Source: Herbaspirillum frisingense GSF30
GTDB lineage: Bacteria > Pseudomonadota > Gammaproteobacteria > Burkholderiales > Burkholderiaceae_D
DNA: 35,793 bases
Direction: 5' to 3'
Assembly: GCF_000300975.2 (NCBI RefSeq)
Contig: NZ_AEEC02000044.1
Location: 1 to 35,793, forward strand
Positions 1 through 9,600 of this stretch are shown here, one piece after another. The notes under the pieces are model-generated. The model had not been told where the DNA came from, ran no database searches, and saw only the letters and a list, made by a program, of their open reading frames with translations. The position numbers and the translations under genes are program-made. Within the stretch, counting starts at the first letter, position 1; each line of letters opens with the position of its first letter.

Positions 1-1
1 T

Positions 2-424
2 CCCGCGCCTGTCGCTGCGGCACCGGCACCGGCACCCGCCTCCCCCGCACCGGCCGCCACGCCTGAAGCGCCCGCCGCCCCCCAGGCTCGTACCGTGGTG
101 GTCGATACTCCGGTGCGTGCCGGCCAGCGCATCTATGCGCGTGGCGCCGACCTGGTGGTGCTGGCTGCGGTCAACAACGGTGCCGAACTGATCGCCGACG
201 GCTGCATCCACGTCTACGCCCCCTTGCGCGGCCGGGCGCTGGCCGGTGCGTCGGGCAATACCGAGGCGCGCATCTTCGCCGCTTCACTGGAAGCGGAACT
301 GGTTTCCATTGCCGGAGTCTATCGAACCTTCGAGAACGGTCACGCGCCGGAGCTCGCGGGCAAGCAGGTGCAGGTGCGCCTGCAGGGCGAACGCATCGAC
401 GTGCTGCCGATGTCGGCGTCGTGA
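2..424 (+). CDS. minC: Septum site-determining protein MinC, C-terminal part (5' end outside window)
   Basis: MinC blocks FtsZ ring assembly away from midcell and is carried to the membrane by MinD. The frame is open from base 2. The first 30 or so residues are almost only Ala and Pro, which matches the flexible linker between the N-terminal FtsZ-inhibiting domain (outside the window) and the C-terminal beta-helix domain. That domain is clear: [18 protein letters not shown], then [25 protein letters not shown] and [10 protein letters not shown]. The MinD-contacting motif, RSGQ in E. coli, reads RAGQ here. The gene ends 79 bases before minD, so a minCDE operon is expected. Family assignment is safe; the start cannot be seen. 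Confidence 0.95.
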   Translation, partial: PAPVAAAPAPAPASPAPAATPEAPAAPQARTVVVDTPVRAGQRIYARGADLVVLAAVNNGAELIADGCIHVYAPLRGRALAGASGNTEARIFAASLEAELVSIAGVYRTFENGHAPELAGKQVQVRLQGERIDVLPMSAS

Positions 425-503
425 GCCTCCGGTGACCATCATCATCTAAACGAATAATCGGGCCGGACCCCACCGGTGTACTGTTCTTCTTAAGGAGTTT
501 TTC

Positions 504-1319
504 GTGGCAAAAATCATCGTTGTGACTTCGGGTAAGGGCGGCGTCGGCAAAACGACGTCCAGCGCCAGTTTCGCATCGGGCCTGGCCATGCGTGGCCACA
601 AGACGGCCGTGATCGACTTCGACGTCGGTCTGCGCAACCTGGACCTGATCATGGGCTGCGAGCGCCGCGTGGTCTACGACCTGATCAACGTGATCAACAA
701 GGAAGCCACGCTGAACCAGGCCCTGATCAAGGACAAGCACTGCGACAACCTGTTCATCCTGCCGGCCTCGCAGACCCGCGACAAGGACGCCCTGACCGAA
801 GAAGGCGTGGAGCGCGTGCTGGGCGACCTGTCGAAGATGGACTTCGAATACATCATCTGCGATTCGCCGGCCGGCATCGAGCATGGCGCGGTGATGGCAC
901 TGACCTTCGCCGACGAGGCCATCGTGGTGTCCAACCCGGAAGTGTCGTCGGTGCGCGACTCGGACCGCATCCTGGGCATCATCCAGGCCAAGTCGCGTCG
1001 TGCCTCGGCCGGCGGCGAGCCGGTCAAGGAGCATCTGCTGATCACCCGCTATTCGCCCAAGCGCGTGGAAGACGGCGAGATGCTGTCCTATACCGACGTG
1101 CAGGAAATCCTGCGCATTCCCCTGATCGGCATCATTCCCGAGTCGGAAACCGTGCTGCAGGCCTCCAACCAGGGCTCCCCGGCGATCCACATGAAGGATT
1201 CCGACGTCGCCCAGGCCTACCAGGACGTGGTGTCGCGCTTCCTCGGCGAGACCGTCGAACTGCGTTTCACCACCTACGAAAAGCCGGGTCTGCTGCAGCG
1301 CATCTTCGGAGGTAAGTGA
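504..1319 (+). CDS. minD: Septum site-determining ATPase MinD
   Basis: This is a membrane-cycling ParA/MinD ATPase that recruits MinC and is released from the membrane by MinE. The 271-residue product has the deviant Walker [11 protein letters not shown] with both lysines, K11 and K16, at the E. coli positions. It also has the switch segment [10 protein letters not shown] and ends with the amphipathic membrane-targeting helix ([14 protein letters not shown]). The start is GTG at 504, behind a good AAGGAG at 492-497. The gene lies between minC and minE; minE begins one base after its stop, so the two are likely translationally linked. Length is normal for the family. Confidence 0.98.
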   Translation: MAKIIVVTSGKGGVGKTTSSASFASGLAMRGHKTAVIDFDVGLRNLDLIMGCERRVVYDLINVINKEATLNQALIKDKHCDNLFILPASQTRDKDALTEEGVERVLGDLSKMDFEYIICDSPAGIEHGAVMALTFADEAIVVSNPEVSSVRDSDRILGIIQAKSRRASAGGEPVKEHLLITRYSPKRVEDGEMLSYTDVQEILRIPLIGIIPESETVLQASNQGSPAIHMKDSDVAQAYQDVVSRFLGETVELRFTTYEKPGLLQRIFGGK

Positions 1320-1320
1320 C

Positions 1321-1590
1321 ATGTCCCTGCTTTCTTTCCTGTTCCCCAGCAAGCCCAAGAGCGCGGTGGCGGCGAAGGAGCGGCTGCAGATCATCATCGC
1401 CCGCGAGCGCTCCAACGGCCGTCAGGGTCCGGACTTCCTGCCGGCCCTGCACAAGGAACTGATCGAGGTCATCTCCAAGTACACCAAGGTCAATGCCGAC
1501 GACATCAAGATCTCGCTGGACCGCCAGGGCAACCTGGAAGTGCTGGACGTGAACGTGGTGCTGCCCGACAGCGACGTCCCGGCGGCCTGA
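1321..1590 (+). CDS. minE: Cell division topological specificity factor MinE
   Basis: The 89-residue product stimulates MinD ATPase and drives Min oscillation. It starts [20 protein letters not shown], the usual short N-terminal membrane-binding segment. A MinD-contacting helix follows ([14 protein letters not shown]), then the dimerising topological specificity domain ([20 protein letters not shown], then [18 protein letters not shown]). The ATG at 1321 sits one base after the minD stop, and the GGAGGT inside the minD 3' end serves as ribosome binding site. It is the last gene of the min operon; a hairpin follows at 1612-1634. Confidence 0.97.
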   Translation: MSLLSFLFPSKPKSAVAAKERLQIIIARERSNGRQGPDFLPALHKELIEVISKYTKVNADDIKISLDRQGNLEVLDVNVVLPDSDVPAA

Positions 1591-1611
1591 CGCGACGGTC
1601 GCCACCGATGC

Positions 1612-1634
1612 AAGGGCAGCCCTGGCTGCCCTTT
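1612..1634 (+). terminator. Probable terminator after minE
   Basis: Arms AAGGGCAGCC (1612-1621) and GGCTGCCCTT (1624-1633) are perfectly complementary. In RNA the innermost pairs would open to make a loop. The U-run is only three bases, so termination may be partial. It sits 21 bases after minE and 52 before the response regulator. Confidence 0.6.
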
Positions 1635-1685
1635 CGTCCATCTGAGTCTCCTTGTCGATAACCTGCCCTTGTCCAGCCTGATGCC

Positions 1686-2387
1686 ATGAAGATCGGGATC
1701 ATCTCTTCCGACGCCGATACCGTCACGCTGGTGACGCAACTGGCCGAACGTCACGACGCCACCGTCTATCGTGGCGCCGATGGCTTTGCTGCGGCCTGCG
1801 ACGATGGCGCGCAGCTGGTGGTGCTGGACCTGGATGACGTGCAACGGCATCTCCAGGCCATCACGACCCTGGTGCAACGCCATCGCCCACCGGCGGCCGC
1901 CAAGGCCAGGCCGGTATTGCTGCTGTTGTGCACACCGGCGCACCAGGCCTGGCTGCGCAGCCTGCTGCTGGCCGGTGCCGACGATTTCCTGGTCAAGCCG
2001 GTGCGACGCCAGGAACTGGCTTTGCGCCTGGACCTGCTGCTGCTGGCAGCGCAGCCCTATGAGGCGCCGCCCAGCATCGTCGAGGCCGGCGGTTTCATGG
2101 TCGACCTGGCGCGCCTGCGCGTAACCCATCCGGGGCTGCCGCATCTGGATGCCACGCTGACCCGCAAGGAAGCCGAACTGGCGCTGCTGTTCATGCAGCA
2201 CCTGGGACGCCCGCTGTCGCGTGCCTTCCTGCAGGAGCGCATCTGGGGCGCCGAGCCGGAGACCCCGACCCGCACCATCGATACCCATGTCTCGCGCATC
2301 CGGACCAAGCTGGGGCTGCAACCGGCCAATGGCTACCAGCTGGCGACCGTCTATGGCTACGGTTATCAGCTGGAACGGCTGGAATAA
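1686..2387 (+). CDS. Orphan OmpR-family response regulator with degenerate receiver
   Basis: The 233-residue product has a receiver-like domain (about 1-120) and a C-terminal OmpR/PhoB winged helix (about 133-230). The DNA-binding part is well kept: LTRKEAELALLFMQHLGRPL, TRTIDTHVSRIRTKLG and a final GYGYQLE. In the receiver, the candidate phospho-acceptor is D48 (VVLDLDD), T83 is the switch Thr, and K104 (FLVKPV) is the conserved Lys. However, the acidic pair that binds Mg2+, normally D/E-D after the first strand, reads S7-S8 (IGIISSDAD). Phosphorylation may therefore be weak or absent. No histidine kinase gene is adjacent. The target genes are unknown. Confidence 0.85.
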   Translation: MKIGIISSDADTVTLVTQLAERHDATVYRGADGFAAACDDGAQLVVLDLDDVQRHLQAITTLVQRHRPPAAAKARPVLLLLCTPAHQAWLRSLLLAGADDFLVKPVRRQELALRLDLLLLAAQPYEAPPSIVEAGGFMVDLARLRVTHPGLPHLDATLTRKEAELALLFMQHLGRPLSRAFLQERIWGAEPETPTRTIDTHVSRIRTKLGLQPANGYQLATVYGYGYQLERLE

Positions 2388-2508
2388 GCTCCGGGGCCAG
2401 CCAGCTGGTCTGTTGTTTTTGTCGTTTCCAGTGAACGCCAAACCTGATCCATGTCACAGACATATACCGATTATCGGGGACCGTCCCAACCCGAAATGGC
2501 CCGAAGAG

Positions 2509-2514
2509 TATAAT
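2509..2514 (+). promoter_or_regulatory. Possible -10 element for hemA
   Basis: A perfect TATAAT lies 98 bases upstream of the hemA ATG, in a locally AT-richer part of the 224-base gap after the response regulator. There is no convincing -35 hexamer 16-18 bases upstream, so this is tentative. An activator-dependent promoter is possible. Confidence 0.35.
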
Positions 2515-2611
2515 TATTCCCAAAACCGGGGCCGAAACTGTTCGAAATTGTCTGTTTCGGGACTCATAGATCGCACCATCCCAGCTCATCGGCACTGCTG
2601 CCGCGCACTCC

Positions 2612-3904
2612 ATGCACTTGCTCGCTGTCGGACTCAACCACACTACCGCGCCTGTCTCGCTGCGCGAGAAAGTGGCCTTCCCCGCTGACCAGATCGGTCA
2701 GGCGGTGTCGTCCGCGCGTGCCTGGTTTGGCGGCAATGACAAGATCATCGCCAGCGGTGAAGCGGCCATCCTCTCCACCTGCAACCGCACCGAGCTGTAT
2801 GCCGCGGCGGCGGCCGGGCGCGACGGGGTGGAGTTCGCCATCGACCGCACCGCGCAGTTCCTGGCCGATTACCATCACATCCCCTACGCCGACCTGCGCC
2901 CCTATCTGTATTCGCTGCCGCAGGACAATGCCGTGCGCCACGCCTTCCGCGTCGCTTCCGGCCTGGATTCGATGGTCCTGGGCGAGCCGCAGATCCTGGG
3001 CCAGATGAAGGATGCGGTGCGCCAGGCCGATGCCGCCGGGGGGCTTGGCACCTACCTGCACCAGCTGTTCCAGCGCACCTTTGCGGTGGCCAAGGAAGTG
3101 CGCACCACCACCGAGATCGGCGCCCATAGCGTGTCGATGGCGGCAGCGGCGGTGAGGCTGTCGCAGCGCATCTTCGATTCCATCTCGGGCCAGAACGTGC
3201 TCTTCATCGGCGCCGGCGAGATGATCGAACTGTGCGCCACCCACTTCGCTGCGCAGAATCCCAAGACCCTGACGGTGGCCAACCGCACCATGGAGCGCGG
3301 CGAAACCCTGGCCCACCGCTTCAACGGCCGTGCCATCCGCCTGGCCGACCTGCCGGCGCAGCTGGCCAGTTTCGACATCGTGGTGTCCTGTACCGCCTCG
3401 CAACTGCCCATCATCGGCCTGGGGCTGGTGGAACGGGCCGTCAAGGCGCGTCGGCACAAACCCATCTTCATGGTCGACCTGGCCGTGCCACGCGACATCG
3501 AAGCCGAAGTCGGCCGCCTGGATGACGTCTTCCTCTACACCGTGGACGACCTGGCTTCGGTCGTGCAAAGCGGTGTCGAAAACCGCCAGGCAGCGGTGGC
3601 GCAGGCCGAAGCCATCATCGAGACCCGCGTGCAGTCCTTCATGCACTGGATCGACAGCCGCGCCATGGTGCCGCTGATCCAGGACCTGCAGGAAACCGGT
3701 GAGGCCCTGCGCCTGGCCGAACTGGATCGCGCCCGTCGCATGCTGGCCAAGGGCGACGACGTGGAAGCCGTCCTGGAAGCCCTCTCCAAGGGCCTGACCG
3801 CGAAGTTCCTGCACGGCCCGCAACAGGCCCTGCACCATGCCCAGGGCGAACAGCGCAGCCAGCTGGCTTCGCTGCTGCCGCAACTGTTCCGCGCCAAGCG
3901 TTAG
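2612..3904 (+). CDS. hemA: Glutamyl-tRNA reductase
   Basis: This enzyme reduces Glu-tRNA(Glu) to glutamate-1-semialdehyde with NADPH, the first committed step of C5-pathway haem synthesis. The 430-residue product has the N-terminal catalytic domain with STCNRTE (55-61; C57 is the thioester-forming Cys), [17 protein letters not shown], a Rossmann NADPH domain ([12 protein letters not shown]) and a C-terminal helical dimerisation domain. It starts [19 protein letters not shown], a typical HemA N-terminus. The gene is followed after 117 bases by prfA, the usual hemA-prfA order. Confidence 0.98.
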   Translation: MHLLAVGLNHTTAPVSLREKVAFPADQIGQAVSSARAWFGGNDKIIASGEAAILSTCNRTELYAAAAAGRDGVEFAIDRTAQFLADYHHIPYADLRPYLYSLPQDNAVRHAFRVASGLDSMVLGEPQILGQMKDAVRQADAAGGLGTYLHQLFQRTFAVAKEVRTTTEIGAHSVSMAAAAVRLSQRIFDSISGQNVLFIGAGEMIELCATHFAAQNPKTLTVANRTMERGETLAHRFNGRAIRLADLPAQLASFDIVVSCTASQLPIIGLGLVERAVKARRHKPIFMVDLAVPRDIEAEVGRLDDVFLYTVDDLASVVQSGVENRQAAVAQAEAIIETRVQSFMHWIDSRAMVPLIQDLQETGEALRLAELDRARRMLAKGDDVEAVLEALSKGLTAKFLHGPQQALHHAQGEQRSQLASLLPQLFRAKR

Positions 3905-4021
3905 CGTTCCCCTCTCCCGCCGTCTGCATCCTTGCCTGATGCCGACGGCTGATCGTGCTGCCTTTCCCGGGCCGCCGATATCTCCTTCTTCCCCTGTTTT
4001 ACGTTACCGGATTCGACACCC

Positions 4022-5101
4022 ATGAAACCATCGATGCTCGCCAAACTCGACCAGCTTGCCGAACGGCTGGAAGAGCTCAACAGCCTGCTGGCCCAGGAAG
4101 ATGCCACCGCCAACATGGACAACTTCCGCAAGATGACCCGCGAACACGCCGAACTGGGGCCGCTGGTGGCGCTGTATCACGACTACGTGCAAGCCGGTGA
4201 CGACATCCGCACCGCCCAGGAACTGCTGTCGGACCCTGACATGAAGGCCTTCGCCCAGGAAGAGATCGACGGCGCCAAGGCACGCATGGAGGCGCTGGAA
4301 CTGGACCTGCAGAAGATGCTGCTGCCGCGCGACCCCAATGACGAACGCAACATCTTCCTGGAAATCCGCGCCGGCACCGGTGGCGATGAATCGGCCCTGT
4401 TTGCCGGCGACCTGCTGCGCATGTACACGCGTTATGCCGAACGACAACGCTGGCAGGTGGAGATCGTCTCGTCCTCCGAATCGGAACTGGGCGGCTACAA
4501 GGAAGTGATTGCCCGCATCGTCGGCTTCGGCGCCTATTCGCGCCTGAAGTTCGAATCGGGCGGCCACCGCGTGCAGCGGGTGCCGGCCACCGAAACCCAG
4601 GGCCGCATCCACACGTCGGCCTGCACGGTGGCGGTGATGCCCGAGGCCGACGAGGTCGAGGATGTGGACATCAACCCGGCCGATATCCGCATCGATACCT
4701 ACCGGGCCTCCGGCGCCGGCGGCCAGCACATCAACAAGACCGATTCGGCCGTGCGTATCACCCACCTGCCCACCGGCATCGTGGTGGAGTGCCAGGACGA
4801 CCGCAGCCAGCACAAGAACAAGGCCCAGGCCATGAAGGTGCTGGCCGCGCGCATCAAGGACGTGCAACTGCGGGAACAGCAGTCCAAGGAGGCGGCCACC
4901 CGCAAGTCCCTGATCGGCTCGGGCGACCGCAGCGAGCGCATCCGCACCTACAATTTCCCGCAGGGGCGCATGACCGACCACCGCATCAATCTCACGCTCT
5001 ACAAGCTGGACTTCATCATGGATGGCGACCTGGACGAACTGACCAATGCGCTCATCACCGAACACCAGGCCGAACTGCTGGCGCAGCTGGGGGATGACTG
5101 A
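4022..5101 (+). CDS. prfA: Peptide chain release factor 1
   Basis: RF1 recognises UAA and UAG and triggers peptide release on the ribosome. The 359-residue product has the codon-reading PAT motif at 188-190 and the catalytic GGQ at 233-235, both at E. coli numbering. It also has the conserved [11 protein letters not shown] segment. The GGQ glutamine is the substrate of PrmC, encoded two genes downstream. Length and start ([19 protein letters not shown]) are typical. Confidence 0.98.
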   Translation: MKPSMLAKLDQLAERLEELNSLLAQEDATANMDNFRKMTREHAELGPLVALYHDYVQAGDDIRTAQELLSDPDMKAFAQEEIDGAKARMEALELDLQKMLLPRDPNDERNIFLEIRAGTGGDESALFAGDLLRMYTRYAERQRWQVEIVSSSESELGGYKEVIARIVGFGAYSRLKFESGGHRVQRVPATETQGRIHTSACTVAVMPEADEVEDVDINPADIRIDTYRASGAGGQHINKTDSAVRITHLPTGIVVECQDDRSQHKNKAQAMKVLAARIKDVQLREQQSKEAATRKSLIGSGDRSERIRTYNFPQGRMTDHRINLTLYKLDFIMDGDLDELTNALITEHQAELLAQLGDD

Positions 5102-5192
5102 GCTGTCACGGAACCAGGTTTTCCTGCACCGGTCTCAGGCTGACCATGCGGCCTGTTCGGGGGAACAGAGTGCAGGGTCCCCGGGATGTCTC

Positions 5193-5198
5193 TACAAT
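5193..5198 (+). promoter_or_regulatory. Possible -10 element ahead of dsbB
   Basis: TACAAT lies 67 bases upstream of the dsbB start in the 163-base gap after prfA. No good -35 is seen. It would allow dsbB-prmC to be transcribed separately from hemA-prfA, but this is weak evidence. Confidence 0.3.
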
Positions 5199-5264
5199 CG
5201 CGTCATGGCCGGATTGCCGCAGCCATGAGAATCCCACCAACCAAGACAATTTCGAACAACAACC

Positions 5265-5759
5265 ATGAAATCATCCAAACCGGTTTTCCTGCTGGTGGCG
5301 CTGGTGTGCGCCGGCCTGCTGGGCTTTGCCATGTATCTGCAGATCGTCGAGGAAATGCAGCCCTGCCCGCTGTGCGTGATCCAGCGCTACATGTTCGTGC
5401 TGGTGGGCATCTTTGCGCTGATCGGCGCCGGCCTGCCGGCCGGGGCGCGTCGCGGTAGCGCGGCACTGGGTCTGCTGGCCGCGCTGGGCGGCGCCGGCAC
5501 GGCGATCTGGCATCTGTATGTGAAGGCGCATCCTGGCGTCTCCTGCACCACCGATCCGCTGGAAACGGCCCTGAACCAGCTGCCCACCGCCAAGCTGCTG
5601 CCGCAGATGTTCACCGCTGACGGTTTCTGCTCGGCCCCGTGGCCGCCGGTATTCGGACTGCAGATCCCGACCTGGTCGCTGATCTGGTTCGGCGTGCTGG
5701 CCGTGGTGCTGGCGGTCCAGGCCTTCAAGCGCGCGCCGCGCACCACCATCTGGAAATGA
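5265..5759 (+). CDS. dsbB: Disulfide bond formation protein DsbB
   Basis: DsbB is an inner-membrane quinone reductase that reoxidises periplasmic DsbA. The 164-residue product has four hydrophobic segments (about 8-27, 41-60, 66-85, 137-155). The first periplasmic loop carries the redox pair C34-P-L-C37, and the second loop carries C94 and C122, so all four working cysteines are present. The start MKSSKPVFLLVALVCAGLLG fits the family. Its stop overlaps the prmC start (ATGA), so the two are translationally coupled. Its place between prfA and prmC is unusual compared with E. coli, where prfA and prmC are adjacent. Confidence 0.95.
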   Translation: MKSSKPVFLLVALVCAGLLGFAMYLQIVEEMQPCPLCVIQRYMFVLVGIFALIGAGLPAGARRGSAALGLLAALGGAGTAIWHLYVKAHPGVSCTTDPLETALNQLPTAKLLPQMFTADGFCSAPWPPVFGLQIPTWSLIWFGVLAVVLAVQAFKRAPRTTIWK

Positions 5760-6592
5760 TGGAACCGCTGTCCAGCTACGCCGGCTGCACGCTGGCCACC
5801 GTATTGAAGACGGCGCCGCTGGACCCGCTGGAAAACCGCATCCTGCTCTGCCATGCACTGCGTCTGACGCGGGTGCAACTGATCACGCAATCGGAACGGC
5901 GCCTGGACCAGGCCGAGTCCGATGCGCTCAAGGCCCTCTTCGCACGCCGTCTGCGGGGCGAGCCGATCGCCTACATCGTGGGTCTGCGCGAGTTCTATGG
6001 ACTGGATTTCCGGGTGACGCCGGACGTGCTGATCCCGCGCCCGGATACCGAACTGCTGGTGGAGCTGGCCATGGAGCGCCTACCCACCGGCGGCGCCTTG
6101 CTGGACATGGGCACCGGGTCGGGCGCGATTGCCGTGGCCATCGCCCATAGCCGCCCCGATGCCGTGGTCACGGCGCTCGACGCCAGCGCGGCGGCATTGG
6201 CCATCGCACGCGAGAACGCCGCCGCCCACCAGGCCCGCGTAACCCTGCTGGAGAGCGACTGGTACGGCGCCCTGGCCAAGGACCAGCGTTTTGCCGTGAT
6301 CGCCTCCAACCCGCCCTACATCGTCGAAGGTGACGTCCATCTGTCGCAAGGCGACCTGCGCTTCGAACCGGTGGATGCCCTCACCGACCACGGCGATGGC
6401 CTCTCCGACCTGCGCACCATCATCGATGGCGCCCCGGCACATCTGCTACCACAAGGCTGGCTGTTGCTGGAACACGGCTACGACCAGGCCGCCGCGGTGC
6501 GCGCCCTGCTGGCCGGTACCGGTTTTACGGACGTGCAAAGCTGGCGCGACCTGGCCGGCATCGAACGCGTCAGCGGCGGCCGCCTGGCCTGA
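5756..6592 (+). CDS. prmC: Release factor glutamine methyltransferase PrmC (HemK)
   Basis: PrmC transfers a methyl group from SAM to the GGQ glutamine of RF1 and RF2, raising release efficiency. The 278-residue product has an N-terminal helical domain and a class I methyltransferase fold, with the SAM motif LLDMGTGSGAIAVA (about 115-128) and the catalytic NPPY at 185-188 (SNPPYIVEGD). ATG at 5756 overlaps the dsbB stop; a second ATG at 5759 would remove one residue. Both give a normal-length protein. An in-frame start further upstream (5639) lies inside dsbB and is unlikely. Confidence 0.95.
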   Translation: MMEPLSSYAGCTLATVLKTAPLDPLENRILLCHALRLTRVQLITQSERRLDQAESDALKALFARRLRGEPIAYIVGLREFYGLDFRVTPDVLIPRPDTELLVELAMERLPTGGALLDMGTGSGAIAVAIAHSRPDAVVTALDASAAALAIARENAAAHQARVTLLESDWYGALAKDQRFAVIASNPPYIVEGDVHLSQGDLRFEPVDALTDHGDGLSDLRTIIDGAPAHLLPQGWLLLEHGYDQAAAVRALLAGTGFTDVQSWRDLAGIERVSGGRLA

Positions 6593-6633
6593 CGCGCTCC
6601 CTCCACACCCTCAGTTCACTCCACAGGGGCCGC

Positions 6634-9600
6634 TCAGGCCGCCTGCTTTCCTCCATCCGGCGGTGATTGTGGTGATTGCGGTGCTTGCGACGGCCCCTGG
6701 CCCAGTTGAGCCAGCAATGAAGCCTCCTTCAGTTTTGCATCCTGCAAGTGACGTTCCTTGACATGCCCATAGCCCCGAATCCCTTCCGGGACGCGGGCCA
6801 CGGCAATGACCTGCTCCAGATTGGCCGGTGTCAGTCGTGACAAAAGGCGCGTCATGGTGTCGCGATAGGCGCCGATCAGGGCGCGTTCCTGCCTGCGTTC
6901 CTCGGTATAGCCGAAGGGATCGAAGGCCGTGCCGCGCAGGAAGCGCAAGCGGGCCAGCACGTCAAAGGCCGGCATCATCCAGCTGCCGAAGGCCTGCTTG
7001 CGCAGGTGGCCCTTTTCGTCGCGGCGAGCCAGCAGTGGCGGCGCCAGGTGGAAGCGCAGCTTGTAGTCGCCCTCGAACATGCCGGCGATCTTGGCGCGGA
7101 AGGCCGGATCGCTGTGCAGGCGCGCGACCTCGTATTCATCCTTGTAGGCCATCAGCTTGAAGAGGTAGTTCGCCACTGCCCGGCTCAGCTTGAGGCCGCG
7201 ACCGGCCTCGCCCAGCGCACTCTCACGCTGGCGCACCTGCTCGACGAAATCACGATAGCTGCGGGCATAGGCGGCGTTCTGGTAATCGGTCAGGAAGGCC
7301 ACGCGACGCTCCACCAATTCATCCAGCGATGGCGTCCGCTTGAAATCGATCACTTGCGCACTCGTGCCGTTACGGCCGGCCGCATTGAGGACGAACTCGA
7401 CGTCATGCGCCGCCACCCGGCCCCAGGCGAAGGCTTGCTTGTTGAAGTCCACCTGCAGGGCATTGAGCTCGATGGCGCGCAACAGGGCCGCCTCAGACAA
7501 GGGGACCCAGCCCTTTTGCCAGGCATAGCCCAGCATGAACATATTGGTCGCGATGGCGTCCCCCATCAGGGCGGTAGCGATCCGGCCGGCATCGACCAGC
7601 GACAGGTTGTCGCGCCCGCAGGCCTGGGCGATCTCGCCCTCGCTGGAGGCGGTGGGGAATTGCCAGTCGGGATTGCGCACGAAGGCTGCCGTCGGCATCT
7701 GCGTGGAATTGACGGCGGCATGGGTACGCCCCTCTCCCATGCGTGACAGGGCGTCACGGCCTGCCGTGACGATCACATCGCATCCAATGACCAGATCCGC
7801 CATGCCGGTACCGACACGGGTGGAATGGATATGCGTCGCATCCTCGGCCACGCGCACGTGCGACATCACCGGCCCGCCCTTCTGTGCCAGGCCGCTCATG
7901 TCCAGCACCGAGCAGGCGCGTCCTTCCACGTGCGCGGCCATAGCGATGATCTGGCCGATGGTGATCACGCCGGTGCCACCGACGCCGGTGACCAGAATGC
8001 CGTAGGGCTGGGCCAGCCCCGGCAGCACGGGCTGCGGCAGCGCCGGCAAGCTCGGACCGGCGGCGGCCTTGGCACGGGCGGGCTTCTTCAACTGCCCGCC
8101 TTCCACCGTCACGAAGCTGGGGCAGAAGCCGTTGACGCAGGAATAATCCTTGTTGCAGGACGACTGGTTGATCTGGCGCTTGCGGCCGAACTCGGTTTCC
8201 AGCGGCTCCACCGAGAGACAGTTTGACTGCACGCTGCAATCGCCGCAGCCTTCGCACACGGCTTCGTTGATGACGGCGCGCTTGGCCGGGTCCGGGTAGG
8301 CATTGCGTTTGCGACGACGACGCTTTTCCGAGGCGCAGGTCTGGTCGTAGATCATGGCCGATACACCCGGCTTCTCACGCAGCTCGCGCTGGACCGCATC
8401 GAGTTCGCTGCGATGGCGGATGGTGACGCCCTCGGCCCAGCGGGTGTCGGCCGGATACTTGTCCGGTTCATCGGTGACAACGATGATCGGCCCCACGTTC
8501 TCGGCGGCCAGCTGGCGCGAGATCATGGCCGGATCGAGCGGGCCATCGAACTCCTGACCGCCGGTCATGGCGACCGCGTCGTTATAGAGGATCTTGTAGG
8601 TGATATTGACCTTGGCGGCGACCGAGGCCCGTACTGCCAGCAGACCGGAGTGGAAGTAGGTGCCATCGCCCAGATTGGCGAACACGTGCTTCTCGCTGGT
8701 GAAGGGCGCCTGCCCGACCCAGGTCACGCCCTCCCCGCCCATGTGGGTGAAGAGATTGGTTTCACGGTCCATCCAGGTCACCATGTAGTGGCAACCGATA
8801 CCGGCCAGGCCACGGCTGCCATCGGGCAGTTTGGTGGAGGTATTGTGCGGACAACCTGAACAGAAATGCGGGATGCGGTCCTTGTCGGGATCGGGCTTGC
8901 TGCTGATGTTGAGTGCGGCTTCCTTGGCTTCCAGATAGGCCACGCGGGTGCGCACGCGCTGCTCCACCGGATGGCCGGCAAAGTAGCGCGAGATGCGGGT
9001 GGCGATGGCGCGCGCGATCTGCGCCGGGTTCAGTTCATAGGTGGCCGGCAGCAGCCAGTTGCCATGGCCTTCACGCTGCGATCCACTCCATTCGCCGGTG
9101 TCGTCGAACTTGCCGACCACGCGCGGGCGCACATCGTCGCGCCAGTTGTAGAGCTCTTCCTTCAACTGGTATTCGAGGATCTGGCGCTTCTCTTCCACCA
9201 CCAGGATTTCATCCAGCCCCTGGGCGAATTCGCGCACGCCTTCGGCTTCCAGCGGCCAGGTCATGCCGACCTTGTAGAGGCGGATACCGATGTCGGCGGC
9301 GACCTGTTCGTCGATGCCCAGGTCTTCCAGGGCCTGGCGTGTATCGAGATAGGACTTGCCGGCAGTGATGATGCCGATGCGCGCACGCGGGCTGTCCCAG
9401 ATGATGCGGTTGAGCTTGTTCACGCGGGCGTAGGCCAACGCGGCGTACCACTTGTAGTTGATCATCCGCGCTTCCTGGCCCAGCACGGTGTCGGGCTGGC
9501 GGATGTTGAGGCCATCAGGTGGCAGTGCGAAGTCTTCCGGCAGCTGGATCTTGACGCGATCGGGATCGATCATCACCGACATCCCGGACTCCACCAGGTC

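Noticed and set aside
171..1415. Long open frame on the - strand opposite minC, minD and minE
   Set aside because: It is a GC-bias shadow: the + strand frames encode well-known Min proteins, and the antisense product has the His/Gln/Val-rich low-complexity composition of such shadows.
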